A stretch of DNA of 26,106 nucleotides, taken from a virus. A program made the translations under genes and the position numbers. This document shows, one piece after another, positions 1 through 8,263 of this stretch (position 1 is its first letter; the number at the start of each line of letters is the position of its first letter). The notes under the pieces are model-generated. The model searched no databases. It was not told where the DNA came from and was given only the letters and a program-made list of their open reading frames with translations. Location: the IMG/VR virus record IMGVR_UViG_3300043015_000282, positions 1-26,106 of that record; one strand, written 5' to 3'.

Positions 1-621
1 CTCAACAGTATTGTATGTTGCTGTTCCTGTGATGCTTAAATCTGTAAATTCATTTGAGAATGTTAAGCCACCACTGCCATCAGTTTGTAAAAACTGTCCA
101 GCAGTACCATCTGCTGTGGGCATATTGTATGCATCATTAAGTCTAATAGTAGAACCTTGTACTTTAAATACTTCACCACTATTACTAGCATTGTAAACTT
201 TGAAAATTGGATCTGAACTGGAACCGTTATCTCTTACTCTTAATTGGGTAGCAGTTCCATTACTGTGGGCTACATCTAAATATGCACCACTAAATTTTAA
301 TGTTGGGTTTGTTCCTAATCTTAAACTACCATTTACAAATAGTCTATCATTAGAACTAGTTGAGCCGACGGAGACTGTATCGTTACTGCTGTCTACAAAT
401 AATGTACCAGAGTCAACGTTCAAGTCTGCTAAAGTACTTCCTACACTTACCCAAGCATTGTTATATACTTGTAAAGTCGAATTAGAACTATCTATATAGA
501 TATCACCGTTAGAGATACCGCTATCAGGTAATGTGCCAGTTGATATTTTCGAACCTTCAGAGGTTTTTCCAATCTGAAATTCAGATTGAGTGGTACCTTT
601 AAAATTTCCAAAAATCGCCAT
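1..621 (-). CDS. Fibre-like structural protein, C-terminus beyond window
   Basis: The frame is open from an ATG at 621 to the window edge (207 codons), so the C-terminus is missing. The product begins MAIFGNFKGTTQSEFQIGK and is rich in Ser, Thr, Gly, Asn and Asp, with short beta-type repeats and almost no Cys. It contains GTAGQFLQTDGSGGLTF (about residues 167-183), a phrase that recurs in phage tail-fibre and virion-appendage proteins. That composition supports an exposed beta-structured virion protein, but the exact role (tail fibre, whisker or head decoration) cannot be told. A late promoter at 737-744 would give a leader of about 110 nt that contains a long hairpin. Only a weak Shine-Dalgarno sequence is visible before the ATG. 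Confidence 0.7.
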   Translation of the reverse strand, partial: MAIFGNFKGTTQSEFQIGKTSEGSKISTGTLPDSGISNGDIYIDSSNSTLQVYNNAWVSVGSTLADLNVDSGTLFVDSSNDTVSVGSTSSNDRLFVNGSLRLGTNPTLKFSGAYLDVAHSNGTATQLRVRDNGSSSDPIFKVYNASNSGEVFKVQGSTIRLNDAYNMPTADGTAGQFLQTDGSGGLTFSNEFTDLSITGTATYNTVE

Positions 622-684
622 ACTTTATTATCCAGGTCAGTTCTAGGAGTTGTAATAAGGACACCATGCCTTACGAACCCTAGT

Positions 685-719
685 CTGTGTCCTCATGATA
701 TTCATGAGTGACGACACAG
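685..719 (-). promoter_or_regulatory. Long imperfect hairpin in the 5' leader
   Basis: Two nested perfect 7-bp inverted repeats are present. The outer arms are 685-691 and 713-719 (CTGTGTC/GACACAG). The inner arms are 692-698 and 702-708 (CTCATGA/TCATGAG) with a 3-nt loop, and there is a 4-nt bulge at 709-712. It lies between the late promoter at 737-744 and the ATG at 621, so it should form near the 5' end of the mRNA. No U-tract follows on either strand, so it does not look like an intrinsic terminator. A role in mRNA stability or translation control is inference. Confidence 0.5.
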
Positions 720-736
720 TCTTCTCCGTCTACATA

Positions 737-744
737 TATTTATC
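737..744 (-). promoter_or_regulatory. Predicted late promoter (GATAAATA)
   Basis: Exact GATAAATA on the minus strand, downstream of the di-iron gene and upstream of the fibre-like gene starting at 621. With T4 late-promoter geometry (octamer at -13 to -6), transcription would start near 731. Confidence 0.65.
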
Positions 745-747
745 TTT

Positions 748-1824
748 TTATACTGTTTTAAGTGGTTTACTTAGTTCTTCCCAACTGGTTTCAAAATCTG
801 AGTCACCATCTGCATAACCCATTACACCCAACTTGTCATATTCAGGTATAAGTTCGTCCGTTAGTAGTCCTATTCTTTTTAGGTTGGGCATTATTCGACT
901 GAATAATACGTCTTGAAATTGTGTTTGAAATATAAATTCTTTTTGATATGCTTCTGTTTGTTCTAAATCCATACCATATTTTTCCCAAACATCATATGCT
1001 CTTAATCTGTTTCTGCTTACAGTACAGGCCTCTAAGGCAAATTGTGCTCTGTCCTGGCGTTCTTCTTCTGTGAGTGTTTTTACATATTCTTCTAAATAGT
1101 TTACACCAAAGGTAACATGCCTTGCTTCATCTCTGATAATATATCCTACCATTTCTTTGTATACAGGATCGTTACTGGCATCTTTACTAGCCTGAAAGGC
1201 CGCAAGTGCTAGTCCTTCTATAACAATTTGCATACCAATAAACTTTAAATCCCATCTTGGATCAGTTAATATTTTGTCTAGTAATCCTTTTAGTGCTGTG
1301 CCTATAGGCCATGTTCTTTTAAGTCTTGTTTGCAGGTATTTGTTAAATGCTTCTACATGTCTTGCTTCATCGAATGTCTGTGAAGCCGCATATAGTTTGG
1401 CATTAAATGTAGGAGCACAACTGGCCAACTGACTTGCTACTAATAAAGCACCTTGTTCTCCGTGTAAGAATTGGCTGATACTCCATGCATTTAAGTCTCT
1501 GATAAATTCTAGTTTCTTTTCTTTATCCCATTCTGCATATACAGGATGTTTGCTCCATTGATTGTTTTCAAACTCAAATGCTTCTGTATCGATATCTGGA
1601 AACTCTGGTGTCCAGTCAACATCCACTTCTGCATTCCAGTTTAACTGTTTGCCTAATTCGTATAGTTTTTTAACACGATTGTCCTGTACTGTATAATCCC
1701 AATTATAAGTACCTGTTAGTGGAGTTTGAAATATTTCTACAATATCTGTGGGTTCAAGTCCGGCTGGATATTCGTCCTTATGAAGAACAACTTCCACAGG
1801 AGTTTGACCTTTAATAATTTTCAT
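748..1824 (-). CDS. Ferritin-like di-iron protein (possible oxidase/oxygenase)
   Basis: This is a 358-residue protein with a full ferritin-superfamily carboxylate di-iron ligand set: Glu123 (HGEQGALL), Glu153/His156 (DEARHVEAF), Glu203 (IEGLALAAF) and Glu233/His236 (DEARHVTFG). The E-ExxH-E-ExxH pattern on four helices is shared by ribonucleotide reductase R2, R2-like oxidases, AurF-type N-oxygenases and aldehyde-deformylating oxygenase. The wording of the motifs best matches the bacterial family annotated only as ferritin-like domain proteins, not NrdB, because typical R2 context is absent. The substrate is unknown. It sits between two fibre-type genes under its own late promoter (1830-1837), so it would be made with the virion proteins. 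It has no signal peptide. No Shine-Dalgarno sequence precedes the ATG, and the mRNA is predicted to be leaderless. It is probably an auxiliary metabolic gene or, less likely, a virion-associated enzyme. Confidence 0.8.
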   Translation of the reverse strand: MKIIKGQTPVEVVLHKDEYPAGLEPTDIVEIFQTPLTGTYNWDYTVQDNRVKKLYELGKQLNWNAEVDVDWTPEFPDIDTEAFEFENNQWSKHPVYAEWDKEKKLEFIRDLNAWSISQFLHGEQGALLVASQLASCAPTFNAKLYAASQTFDEARHVEAFNKYLQTRLKRTWPIGTALKGLLDKILTDPRWDLKFIGMQIVIEGLALAAFQASKDASNDPVYKEMVGYIIRDEARHVTFGVNYLEEYVKTLTEEERQDRAQFALEACTVSRNRLRAYDVWEKYGMDLEQTEAYQKEFIFQTQFQDVLFSRIMPNLKRIGLLTDELIPEYDKLGVMGYADGDSDFETSWEELSKPLKTV

Positions 1825-1829
1825 AATAT

Positions 1830-1837
1830 TATTTATC
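1830..1837 (-). promoter_or_regulatory. Predicted late promoter at a leaderless start
   Basis: Exact GATAAATA on the minus strand, followed by five bases and then the ATG at 1824. With the T4 late spacing (octamer ends at -6), +1 is the A of the start codon. Confidence 0.65.
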
Positions 1838-1862
1838 GATGTTTACGATGCAAACATCAGTT

Positions 1863-4800
1863 TTAAACTAAGATTTCTATTACACCTGGTTGTGCATCAG
1901 TTTTTGTTTCTAATGATCTGCCAACTATTTGTAGAGGACTTAGTGTATGTGGCATAGCACCTACCATTGCATACCCAGGGGTATCACTTGCAATAAGTAC
2001 ATCACCTTTATTCACATTGCCAATTACTTTACATGGTACTCTACCGCGTAATGCTACTGCTACACCGTCTGATTCACTGTTCATTAAGTATGCTGGATTT
2101 GTACTAACAACACCTGCTACTTTATAACTACCGGCTTCATCTGTTACTGTAACTTCTTCTTGACCACCTATAATTAAAACAGTACCTGGCTCGTAATCTG
2201 CATCTGCTGAATATATCTCAGCCAAATCCGCATACTGAGCCGCTGTTGCAGTACCAACAAAATAATTTGCCGCTACATTACCGGCACCGTCTCTAGCAAC
2301 AACTTTACTTGCTGTTGCGGCCGTTGTAGCATCTACGGCAATATCATTTGCATTTACATCTATATATGCTCCTGCGCCAACATTTACTGTAACTGTACCT
2401 GAAGTACCGCCACCTGTTAAACCATTTCCTGCTGTAACACCTTCTATGTCACCAGCATCATTAGTGAAACTAAATGCACCTGTTCCGCTGTTATAACTAA
2501 TGTCGCCTGAAGCACTAAATAGGCCTCTTATGGTACTAGTATGGTTGCTTATGTCGTCAACTGTTCCGTCTACATCGCCTATAAATTTTGTAGCATATAT
2601 TTCTGCATACTTGCTACTAGATGAACCTAACCCTAACGAGTTATTAACACTAGGTGAAATATTACCACTATGTGAATCTGTAGCATCACTTCTCAAAAAC
2701 TGTGTAGCATCTATACCATCTACTGTGGTTGCATTTACGTTTAATGCATTTACAAAAGAAGTTGTAACTTTATTATCTATAGCAACATTTGCCTGTGTTT
2801 GAATGTCGCTGTTAGCAACTTCTATATTATTTGCATTAACATCAATACCATAACCGCCGACAACATTTAGTGTAACGCCGCCACTTGACCCGCCACCTGT
2901 TAAACCATTACCAGCAGTAACACTTTCAATATCACCTGCATCATTTGTAAAACTGAATTCACCTGTTGAACTATTATAACTTAAATCTCCACCTGCACTG
3001 AACAATCCTCTTATAGTAGCATCACTTCTATCTGAGTCTGTAAAACTAAATTCACCAGTTGAACTATTATAACTTATGTCACCGGAACCACTAAACAAAC
3101 CTCTTACTGCTGAATTATCAAGTGATAATGTAACTGCTCCACTAGAGCCACCGCCGCTTAGGCCGGAGCCTGCCGCAACCGATGTAATGTCGCCTGTTTG
3201 GCCGTTGATTGTAATTGTGTTGCCGCTATGTGTAATACTAACACCTGTGCCGCCTGCAAACGTTAATGTTTCGCCGCTTGTAATTGATTCTGTGCCAGCA
3301 CTATCTGTTGTAAATCCCCAACTGCTAAAATTATCAGCAGTAGTTGATATAACACCTGTGCCACTGTCATAACTAATTGCACCTGTGCCGCTTAATAAAC
3401 CTCTAACTTCTGAATCTGTTCTTTCTGTAAAACTAAATGCACCTGTGCCGCTGTTGTATGATAAATCTCCGCTTCCGCTAAATGCACCTCGAACAGCACT
3501 AATATCTGCATCTATAGTAATAACATTACTTGATTCTGTTGCATTAGTGTATGTGCCGCCATCTATACTTTTAATATAATGTGTTGTAGTATTACCTGTT
3601 GCAATATTACCTGAATAAACATTTATACCACTTGAGCCAACATCTGCTACTGTGCCTACACTTGCCGCTGGTGTAATTTCTTGTGGTGCACCATTTATAT
3701 AAATGTATGCTTTTGTACTACTAGCATCATAGTAAATACCACCTGCTGTAGTAACTGCACTACTTGGTACTATTAATTCATCACTAAATGTTTTAGTACC
3801 TGCTATTGTTTGATTTGAACTTACATCAACAACTACACTTGTATCTATTTCTATGTCATCTGCATTTGCAGTAATACCGTTTCCGCCTACTGCATTTATA
3901 GTGATATTTGCATTAAATAATCCGCCACCAGTTAATCCATCGCCTGCTGTAATAGTTGTTGCATTTAAAGTTGCAATGTCAGTGGTATTCTGTACTACAG
4001 AAGCACCAATGTTTTCATCGTCATTGAGTGCCGCCGCAAGTTCATTTAATGTATCTAATGTACTAGGAGCGCCGCCAACTAAGGCATTGATTGCGGCTTC
4101 TACATATTCTGTAGTTGCAACACGTTTAGAACCACCGCTATCACCTGATGAATAATTAGCACCATCAGTAGATGGTAATGTAACTGTTACGTTTGCAAAA
4201 ACATCTGTACTTGAACCGAATGCAATTTGTCCGCCATCAAATAATATATTTCCGTTTAGAGGCGAACCAGAATCATAATCATTACCTGTTAAAAATACTG
4301 TTGAACCATCTATGCCTAATTGTCCTGTGCCGCTATTATATGTTACACCGCCACCGCCTGATATTGTTGTTCTTACATCTGATATAAGAGGAGCAGTAAA
4401 TGTAAATACGCCAGCATTATATGATAAATGTGAATTAGATAATAGGTCACTATCACCCGGAGTTGTTACGTTAGTAGTTGAAAATTGTTCTAGTACATAA
4501 TTTACATTCAATGCAACATCATCTGCATTAACTGTTAAACCTGTTCCTTGTCCTACAGCAATATCTCCTGATGTTTCTGTAAGTCCTGCTCCGCCAACTA
4601 TATAACTGCTTATAGCAGTATTAAAATCTGATACTTCGTTGCTTGTAATATAAACTGTACTTTGACTTGCTGAAGTTAATCGACCTTTGCTGTCTACTGT
4701 GAATGAAGGTATAGTACTTGCATTACCATATGTTCCAGCACTAACACCTGATGTATCTAAAGTAAAATTAAGTGCAACATTTTGACTACCATCAAAACTT

Positions 4801-5228
4801 ACTGATGGTGCTGTGCCGTCTCCTGTGATACTAAAGCCTCTTGCAGTTTCTAAAACTGTGGCTTCTGCCGCTGTACCTGATACATTACCAAAAAATACAT
4901 TACCGTTTATACTAGCACCGCCGGCTACTGTAAGTGTTTGGCCTGAACCTACTATAATGTTACCTTCTAATCCAGGTTCAACTTTTATATTTTCGCCATC
5001 TGCAAAAGACAACGTTCCCAATGAACCGTTACTGTTTAGATTAATACTTGCAGTAACATTGTCACCGTCAGAATTAATTGTAAATGTTTCGCCTTGTAAA
5101 TTTGTTACAACTGTAGTATCTTCTATTTGTGTAACATTACCTTGAAAACTTGCATTTCCTTGAACTAATAGTTTACCTTGAACGATAAGTTCTTCGTTTG
5201 CATTTATGTAGGTACGTTTAGTTGCCAT
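1863..5228 (-). CDS. Large repetitive tail-fibre-like structural protein
   Basis: A 1121-residue protein with very high Gly, Ser, Thr, Asn, Asp and Ala content. The N-terminus (MATKRTYINANEELIVQGKL) is followed by beta-type repeats. The phrase VRGLFSGSGDISYNSSTGEF recurs with variants about six times, and TAGNGLTGGG with a following NANDIEV-type strand recurs several times. The last roughly 120 residues form a distinct module (ADLAEIYSADADYEPGTVLI, later VALRGRVPCKVIGNVNKGD). I recognise this module from the C-termini of many marine myovirus fibres, and similar modules have been linked to autoproteolytic or assembly domains. It is probably a trimeric fibre or other appendage that contacts the host. 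Start: ATG with AAAGGA upstream and a late promoter at 5259-5266. It is separated from gp23 by a terminator, so it is its own transcription unit. Confidence 0.75.
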   Translation of the reverse strand: MATKRTYINANEELIVQGKLLVQGNASFQGNVTQIEDTTVVTNLQGETFTINSDGDNVTASINLNSNGSLGTLSFADGENIKVEPGLEGNIIVGSGQTLTVAGGASINGNVFFGNVSGTAAEATVLETARGFSITGDGTAPSVSFDGSQNVALNFTLDTSGVSAGTYGNASTIPSFTVDSKGRLTSASQSTVYITSNEVSDFNTAISSYIVGGAGLTETSGDIAVGQGTGLTVNADDVALNVNYVLEQFSTTNVTTPGDSDLLSNSHLSYNAGVFTFTAPLISDVRTTISGGGGVTYNSGTGQLGIDGSTVFLTGNDYDSGSPLNGNILFDGGQIAFGSSTDVFANVTVTLPSTDGANYSSGDSGGSKRVATTEYVEAAINALVGGAPSTLDTLNELAAALNDDENIGASVVQNTTDIATLNATTITAGDGLTGGGLFNANITINAVGGNGITANADDIEIDTSVVVDVSSNQTIAGTKTFSDELIVPSSAVTTAGGIYYDASSTKAYIYINGAPQEITPAASVGTVADVGSSGINVYSGNIATGNTTTHYIKSIDGGTYTNATESSNVITIDADISAVRGAFSGSGDLSYNSGTGAFSFTERTDSEVRGLLSGTGAISYDSGTGVISTTADNFSSWGFTTDSAGTESITSGETLTFAGGTGVSITHSGNTITINGQTGDITSVAAGSGLSGGGSSGAVTLSLDNSAVRGLFSGSGDISYNSSTGEFSFTDSDRSDATIRGLFSAGGDLSYNSSTGEFSFTNDAGDIESVTAGNGLTGGGSSGGVTLNVVGGYGIDVNANNIEVANSDIQTQANVAIDNKVTTSFVNALNVNATTVDGIDATQFLRSDATDSHSGNISPSVNNSLGLGSSSSKYAEIYATKFIGDVDGTVDDISNHTSTIRGLFSASGDISYNSGTGAFSFTNDAGDIEGVTAGNGLTGGGTSGTVTVNVGAGAYIDVNANDIAVDATTAATASKVVARDGAGNVAANYFVGTATAAQYADLAEIYSADADYEPGTVLIIGGQEEVTVTDEAGSYKVAGVVSTNPAYLMNSESDGVAVALRGRVPCKVIGNVNKGDVLIASDTPGYAMVGAMPHTLSPLQIVGRSLETKTDAQPGVIEILV
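2390..3495 (-). repeat. Internal coding repeats of the fibre gene
   Basis: Repeated units encode variants of [V/I]RGLFS-x-x-GD[I/L]SYNS-x-TG-x-FSFT. At the DNA level the phrase 'ctgttataact' and close relatives recurs at spacings of about 75-150 bp or more. One copy pair (about 2930-3000 and 3040-3100) is almost identical in sequence. The array could expand or contract by recombination, which is common in host-contact fibres. Confidence 0.65.
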
Positions 5229-5258
5229 TAAATAAATCCTTTAATCTTAATATGTAAC

Positions 5259-5266
5259 TATTTATC
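5259..5266 (-). promoter_or_regulatory. Predicted late promoter (GATAAATA)
   Basis: Exact GATAAATA on the minus strand, 31 bp before the fibre gene start at 5228. The predicted transcript start is near 5253, giving a leader of about 25 nt that contains AAAGGA. Confidence 0.7.
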
Positions 5267-5282
5267 ACAATTTAAAAAAGTC

Positions 5283-5311
5283 AAAAAAAAGCACACCCGA
5301 AGGTGTGCTTT
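5283..5311 (-). terminator. Intrinsic terminator after gp23, UUCG tetraloop
   Basis: On the minus strand a 10-bp stem (arms 5302-5311 and 5288-5297) closes a TTCG loop, with the C-G closing pair typical of very stable UUCG tetraloops. The T-tract continues to 5283. It begins about 25 nt after the gp23 stop codon and should end the head operon before the fibre gene's own promoter. Confidence 0.9.
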
Positions 5312-5335
5312 AAATTTCCTGTTAAGAACTAGTTC

Positions 5336-6478
5336 TTACTGGAAGGACACGTTTTGCAACGTAATGTGATCAACGTAGTCCGCCGCGTTACCCAATGAAC
5401 TTGCTGTGTTAGTAAGTTCTTTGTAACCATATCTTGTCATAAATGACACTACTGGTTCAAATGTAGCAGGATCCATAACTGGACCTGTGCTCATTAATGG
5501 GATATAAGGACAGTAGAATGCTGGAGCATCAGTTTCTGATGAACCTTTGTATCCTACTAATACGTCTGTACCGTCAGCCGCGTAGTTATCAGCAAATACT
5601 CTGATTGTTCCGTTTAGTGTTCCAACAAACTTAGTGTTTGTAGGTGCTTCAAAAGAACCTTCAGTTGTTCTAGCAAATGTTGATGTTGATGCACTTTGTA
5701 AAACAGTCAATGCTTCTGGAGAAACAACGATGTAGTTACCAGCACCACGTCTTGTTCTAGCCGCGATTCTGTTAGCACTTCTGTTGATCTCAATAGCCAA
5801 TGCCGCATGTCTATCACCGACATACACACTCTGACCACTTAAAGAACCAAAGTCTAAGTTATTTGTGCCTGTTCCTGCTAGTGATCTTAGTGAACCGATA
5901 ATTTCTTGGTCGATTTCAACTACAATCTCTTGTGCAAGAGCCTGCATAATTTCTGCTTCAACGTCTACACCATGCATTGCTTCTGCATCTTGCGCCGCTT
6001 CAAATGTCCATCTAGCACTTAAACGTCTTGTCTTTGCTTCGACAGTTTCTTTTAAGATTTGGATTGACATTTTTTTACCTGCTTGTCCTTCAGCAGATGC
6101 TGTTGCATCTGGAGAACCTGCATAGGTACCTGCAAGTTTAAAAGGACTTAAAGCCTCGTCACCTGCTGTTGCTCCACCACCAGTTTCCGCATAACGGACT
6201 CTTAGTGTGTGGATTTGTCCTACTGGACCAGTCATAGGCTGAACGCCTACTAGTTCGTTAGCAATAACAGAAGGCATAACCCTTCTAATTAATGGTAACA
6301 TAACTTTGTTTAATGTTGCTACTGAACCTGCGCCTGTGGCACCTGCTGTTGCGGCCTCTGACAAATGTCTCTTTGTATTTTCGAGGACCACATCTAATGA
6401 AGATTTTCTGTTTCCAGATAAGCCTTCAAGCAAAGCGTCTTTAGTTGCGGACCAGTTGCTTTCAAATAATTCTGCCAT
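5336..6478 (-). CDS. 23: Major capsid protein gp23
   Basis: A 380-residue protein with the T4 gp23 hallmarks: ANELVGVQPMTGPVGQIH near residue 77, and YIPLMSTGPVMDPATFEPVV with SFMTRYGYKEL near the C-terminus. It forms the hexamers of the HK97-fold head. It is shorter than T4 gp23 (521 residues), mainly because insertion domains are reduced. The N-terminal region contains HLSE|AATAGA: Leu-x-Glu followed by Ala at residues 39-42 fits the cleavage specificity of the gp21 prohead protease, predicting a mature protein that starts at Ala42. It is the last gene of the head operon, with AGGAG upstream of the ATG and only 12 bp after the gp22 stop, followed by a strong terminator. This is the most secure identification in the window. 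Confidence 0.97.
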   Translation of the reverse strand: MAELFESNWSATKDALLEGLSGNRKSSLDVVLENTKRHLSEAATAGATGAGSVATLNKVMLPLIRRVMPSVIANELVGVQPMTGPVGQIHTLRVRYAETGGGATAGDEALSPFKLAGTYAGSPDATASAEGQAGKKMSIQILKETVEAKTRRLSARWTFEAAQDAEAMHGVDVEAEIMQALAQEIVVEIDQEIIGSLRSLAGTGTNNLDFGSLSGQSVYVGDRHAALAIEINRSANRIAARTRRGAGNYIVVSPEALTVLQSASTSTFARTTEGSFEAPTNTKFVGTLNGTIRVFADNYAADGTDVLVGYKGSSETDAPAFYCPYIPLMSTGPVMDPATFEPVVSFMTRYGYKELTNTASSLGNAADYVDHITLQNVSFQ

Positions 6479-6490
6479 TTCTAACTCCTG

Positions 6491-7603
6491 TTATTTTGAA
6501 AGTCCGGCTAATTTACGGATCATATCAATTTCTACGATATTTTCCGCTTTGTCATCGGCTTCTGCAGTTATTACAGCCGCCTTATTACCAGTATATTCAC
6601 TAGTAACTGATTCTGACAACGTCTTCTTCACTCTTGGTGTATCTCCATCTAAAACTGAAGGTAAGTACTTATTAAAGGACTCTTCCAGTTTTTCAGTTTT
6701 TACACTTTCAAGTAAATCTGACATGATTTCTTTCTTCTCTTTACCAAGTGGTGCCATTAGATCATTTAATGTTTCTTTACGATTCATTTGATCTTCTGCT
6801 ATTCTTAACTTAGATTCAGTTAATTTAACTGCATCCTCTTTCTCAGCAATTATTTGCTTAGATTCATTAAGTTTAGTTTCCATCTCAGCGATTTGTTTCT
6901 GTACTTTCTTGATTTCTTTTGCTTCATTCAGATAACTTACGTTAAATTCATTTGCAAATGCTTCAAAAATTCTTCGACCGAAGTCGTTTTCACGAGCCTT
7001 AGTAATATCATCACGGAAAGATTTAACTTCATTAGTAATAGTCTTGTTGACAACTGTTTCCACTTTGTCAGCCGCTTTTCTAATAAAGTCTTTTTTGGCT
7101 TCTGCTAATTGCTTCTTGCCTTCTTTTACCATTTTGACTTTTTGTTCTACTAAAGATTTCTTATCTTCGTGGAACTCTGATAGTTCACTAGCAAGTTGCT
7201 CAGTAACAAAATCATCTAATTTCGTCACATGTTCACTTGTTCTTGTTCTATCTGCTCTAAGTTCTTTAACTTCTTTTGCAACCATTTCAGTTACAAATTT
7301 GTCAAGCACTTTGGCATGCTCACTAATGGCTTTATGATACTTAACTCGATCACCTGCTAGGGCATCTTTTTCTTCTGCTATTAAAGAAATCTCTGCTTCT
7401 ACTTTTTCTGAGATAAATTTGTCCATTGCTTCAACAATTTGACCTTTGTCATGATCGTATCTTTGAGCAAATTCTTCTCTAAGTTCTGCAGTTAGTTCTT
7501 CTCTGGCTTCTGAAATTCTAGAATCCCATGCTTCTTGAAGAGCAGATTTAACGTCTTCTGTTAATTCCGCATTCTCAAGTAGATCTTTAAAATTCACTGC
7601 CAT
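6491..7603 (-). CDS. 22: Prohead core scaffold protein gp22
   Basis: A 370-residue, highly charged, nearly Cys-free protein that is predominantly long coiled coil (about residues 20-300, with repeated E/K/A/L heptads). It begins MAVNFKDLLENAELTEDVK and ends DMIRKLAGLSK. It lies exactly between the protease gp21 and capsid gp23, as scaffold gp22 does in T4 and cyanophages. The scaffold fills the prohead, directs capsid assembly around the portal and is then degraded by gp21. The start is supported by GGAG before the ATG; the gap to gp21 is 9 bp and to gp23 12 bp. Identification rests on position and coiled-coil character, because scaffold sequences diverge quickly. Confidence 0.88.
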   Translation of the reverse strand: MAVNFKDLLENAELTEDVKSALQEAWDSRISEAREELTAELREEFAQRYDHDKGQIVEAMDKFISEKVEAEISLIAEEKDALAGDRVKYHKAISEHAKVLDKFVTEMVAKEVKELRADRTRTSEHVTKLDDFVTEQLASELSEFHEDKKSLVEQKVKMVKEGKKQLAEAKKDFIRKAADKVETVVNKTITNEVKSFRDDITKARENDFGRRIFEAFANEFNVSYLNEAKEIKKVQKQIAEMETKLNESKQIIAEKEDAVKLTESKLRIAEDQMNRKETLNDLMAPLGKEKKEIMSDLLESVKTEKLEESFNKYLPSVLDGDTPRVKKTLSESVTSEYTGNKAAVITAEADDKAENIVEIDMIRKLAGLSK

Positions 7604-7612
7604 CGTAGTCTC

Positions 7613-8239
7613 CTACTTTATTTTTAATTCATTAATGAAGCCAGTGATAGCCTTCATTAAATGTTTTTCTGCACTTTTATCGTGTGTTAATGCACTAGCG
7701 GTATCAAACAATGTTGCTCCGCCACGCATGTTAAATAAACTTTCATAGATTGTCTTAGGAAAGGCATCTGGTGCACTGGGCTGAGCCACAATGTCTACTG
7801 TTACTATATCGAAGTCGCTTACTCGTCCACTTTCGTTTACGTTTCCGCTACCTCTACTTGATACGCCCAGTTTTGCTCCTGATTGTAATAATGCTTTTGC
7901 AATATTTCCCATAGGTGTTTCTATGATTTTTAGTTTACCTAAACCATTTGAGTCATCACATGACATATCTGTAATGATATGACTCACTCTATCTAGGTTA
8001 ATTTGTAACTCTTCTGGATGATCTAACTCACCCATTACAGTTTCACCTTTTGACAACCTTTCAGTTACACTTTTAACAGCCTTTTGTATTTCTTCTTTTG
8101 GATATACTCTACCGTTTTGGTTTTTTACATCGCCTTGAATAAATAGGCCTGACATATATAAATTTTTGCCATCCTCAGATTCAGTAATCTGAACCTTAGA
8201 TTGCTCTGGACTCATATATTCGTATAACTTATTTGCCAT
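7613..8239 (-). CDS. 21: Prohead core protease gp21
   Basis: A 208-residue protein matching the T4 prohead serine protease family: NGRVYPKEEI (about residues 42-51), GELDHPEEL with probable catalytic His74, and LGVSSRGSG with probable nucleophile Ser127 or Ser128. The segment DIVTVDIVAQPSAPDAFP (about residues 143-160) is also typical. It matures the prohead by cutting scaffold, core proteins and gp23 at Leu/Ile-x-Glu sites. It is close to the T4 length of about 212 residues. TAGGAG precedes the ATG. It lies between the acidic core protein and the scaffold, the canonical order. Confidence 0.95.
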   Translation of the reverse strand: MANKLYEYMSPEQSKVQITESEDGKNLYMSGLFIQGDVKNQNGRVYPKEEIQKAVKSVTERLSKGETVMGELDHPEELQINLDRVSHIITDMSCDDSNGLGKLKIIETPMGNIAKALLQSGAKLGVSSRGSGNVNESGRVSDFDIVTVDIVAQPSAPDAFPKTIYESLFNMRGGATLFDTASALTHDKSAEKHLMKAITGFINELKIK

Positions 8240-8263
8240 TGTTTAACTCCTACTTAGAAAGAC

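Noticed and set aside
748-1824. Ribonucleotide reductase beta subunit (NrdB)
   Set aside because: The di-iron ligand pattern is shared, but flanking motifs (DEARHVEAF, IEGLALAAF, DEARHVTFG) fit the ferritin-like oxidase group, and there is no nrdA or other nucleotide gene nearby.
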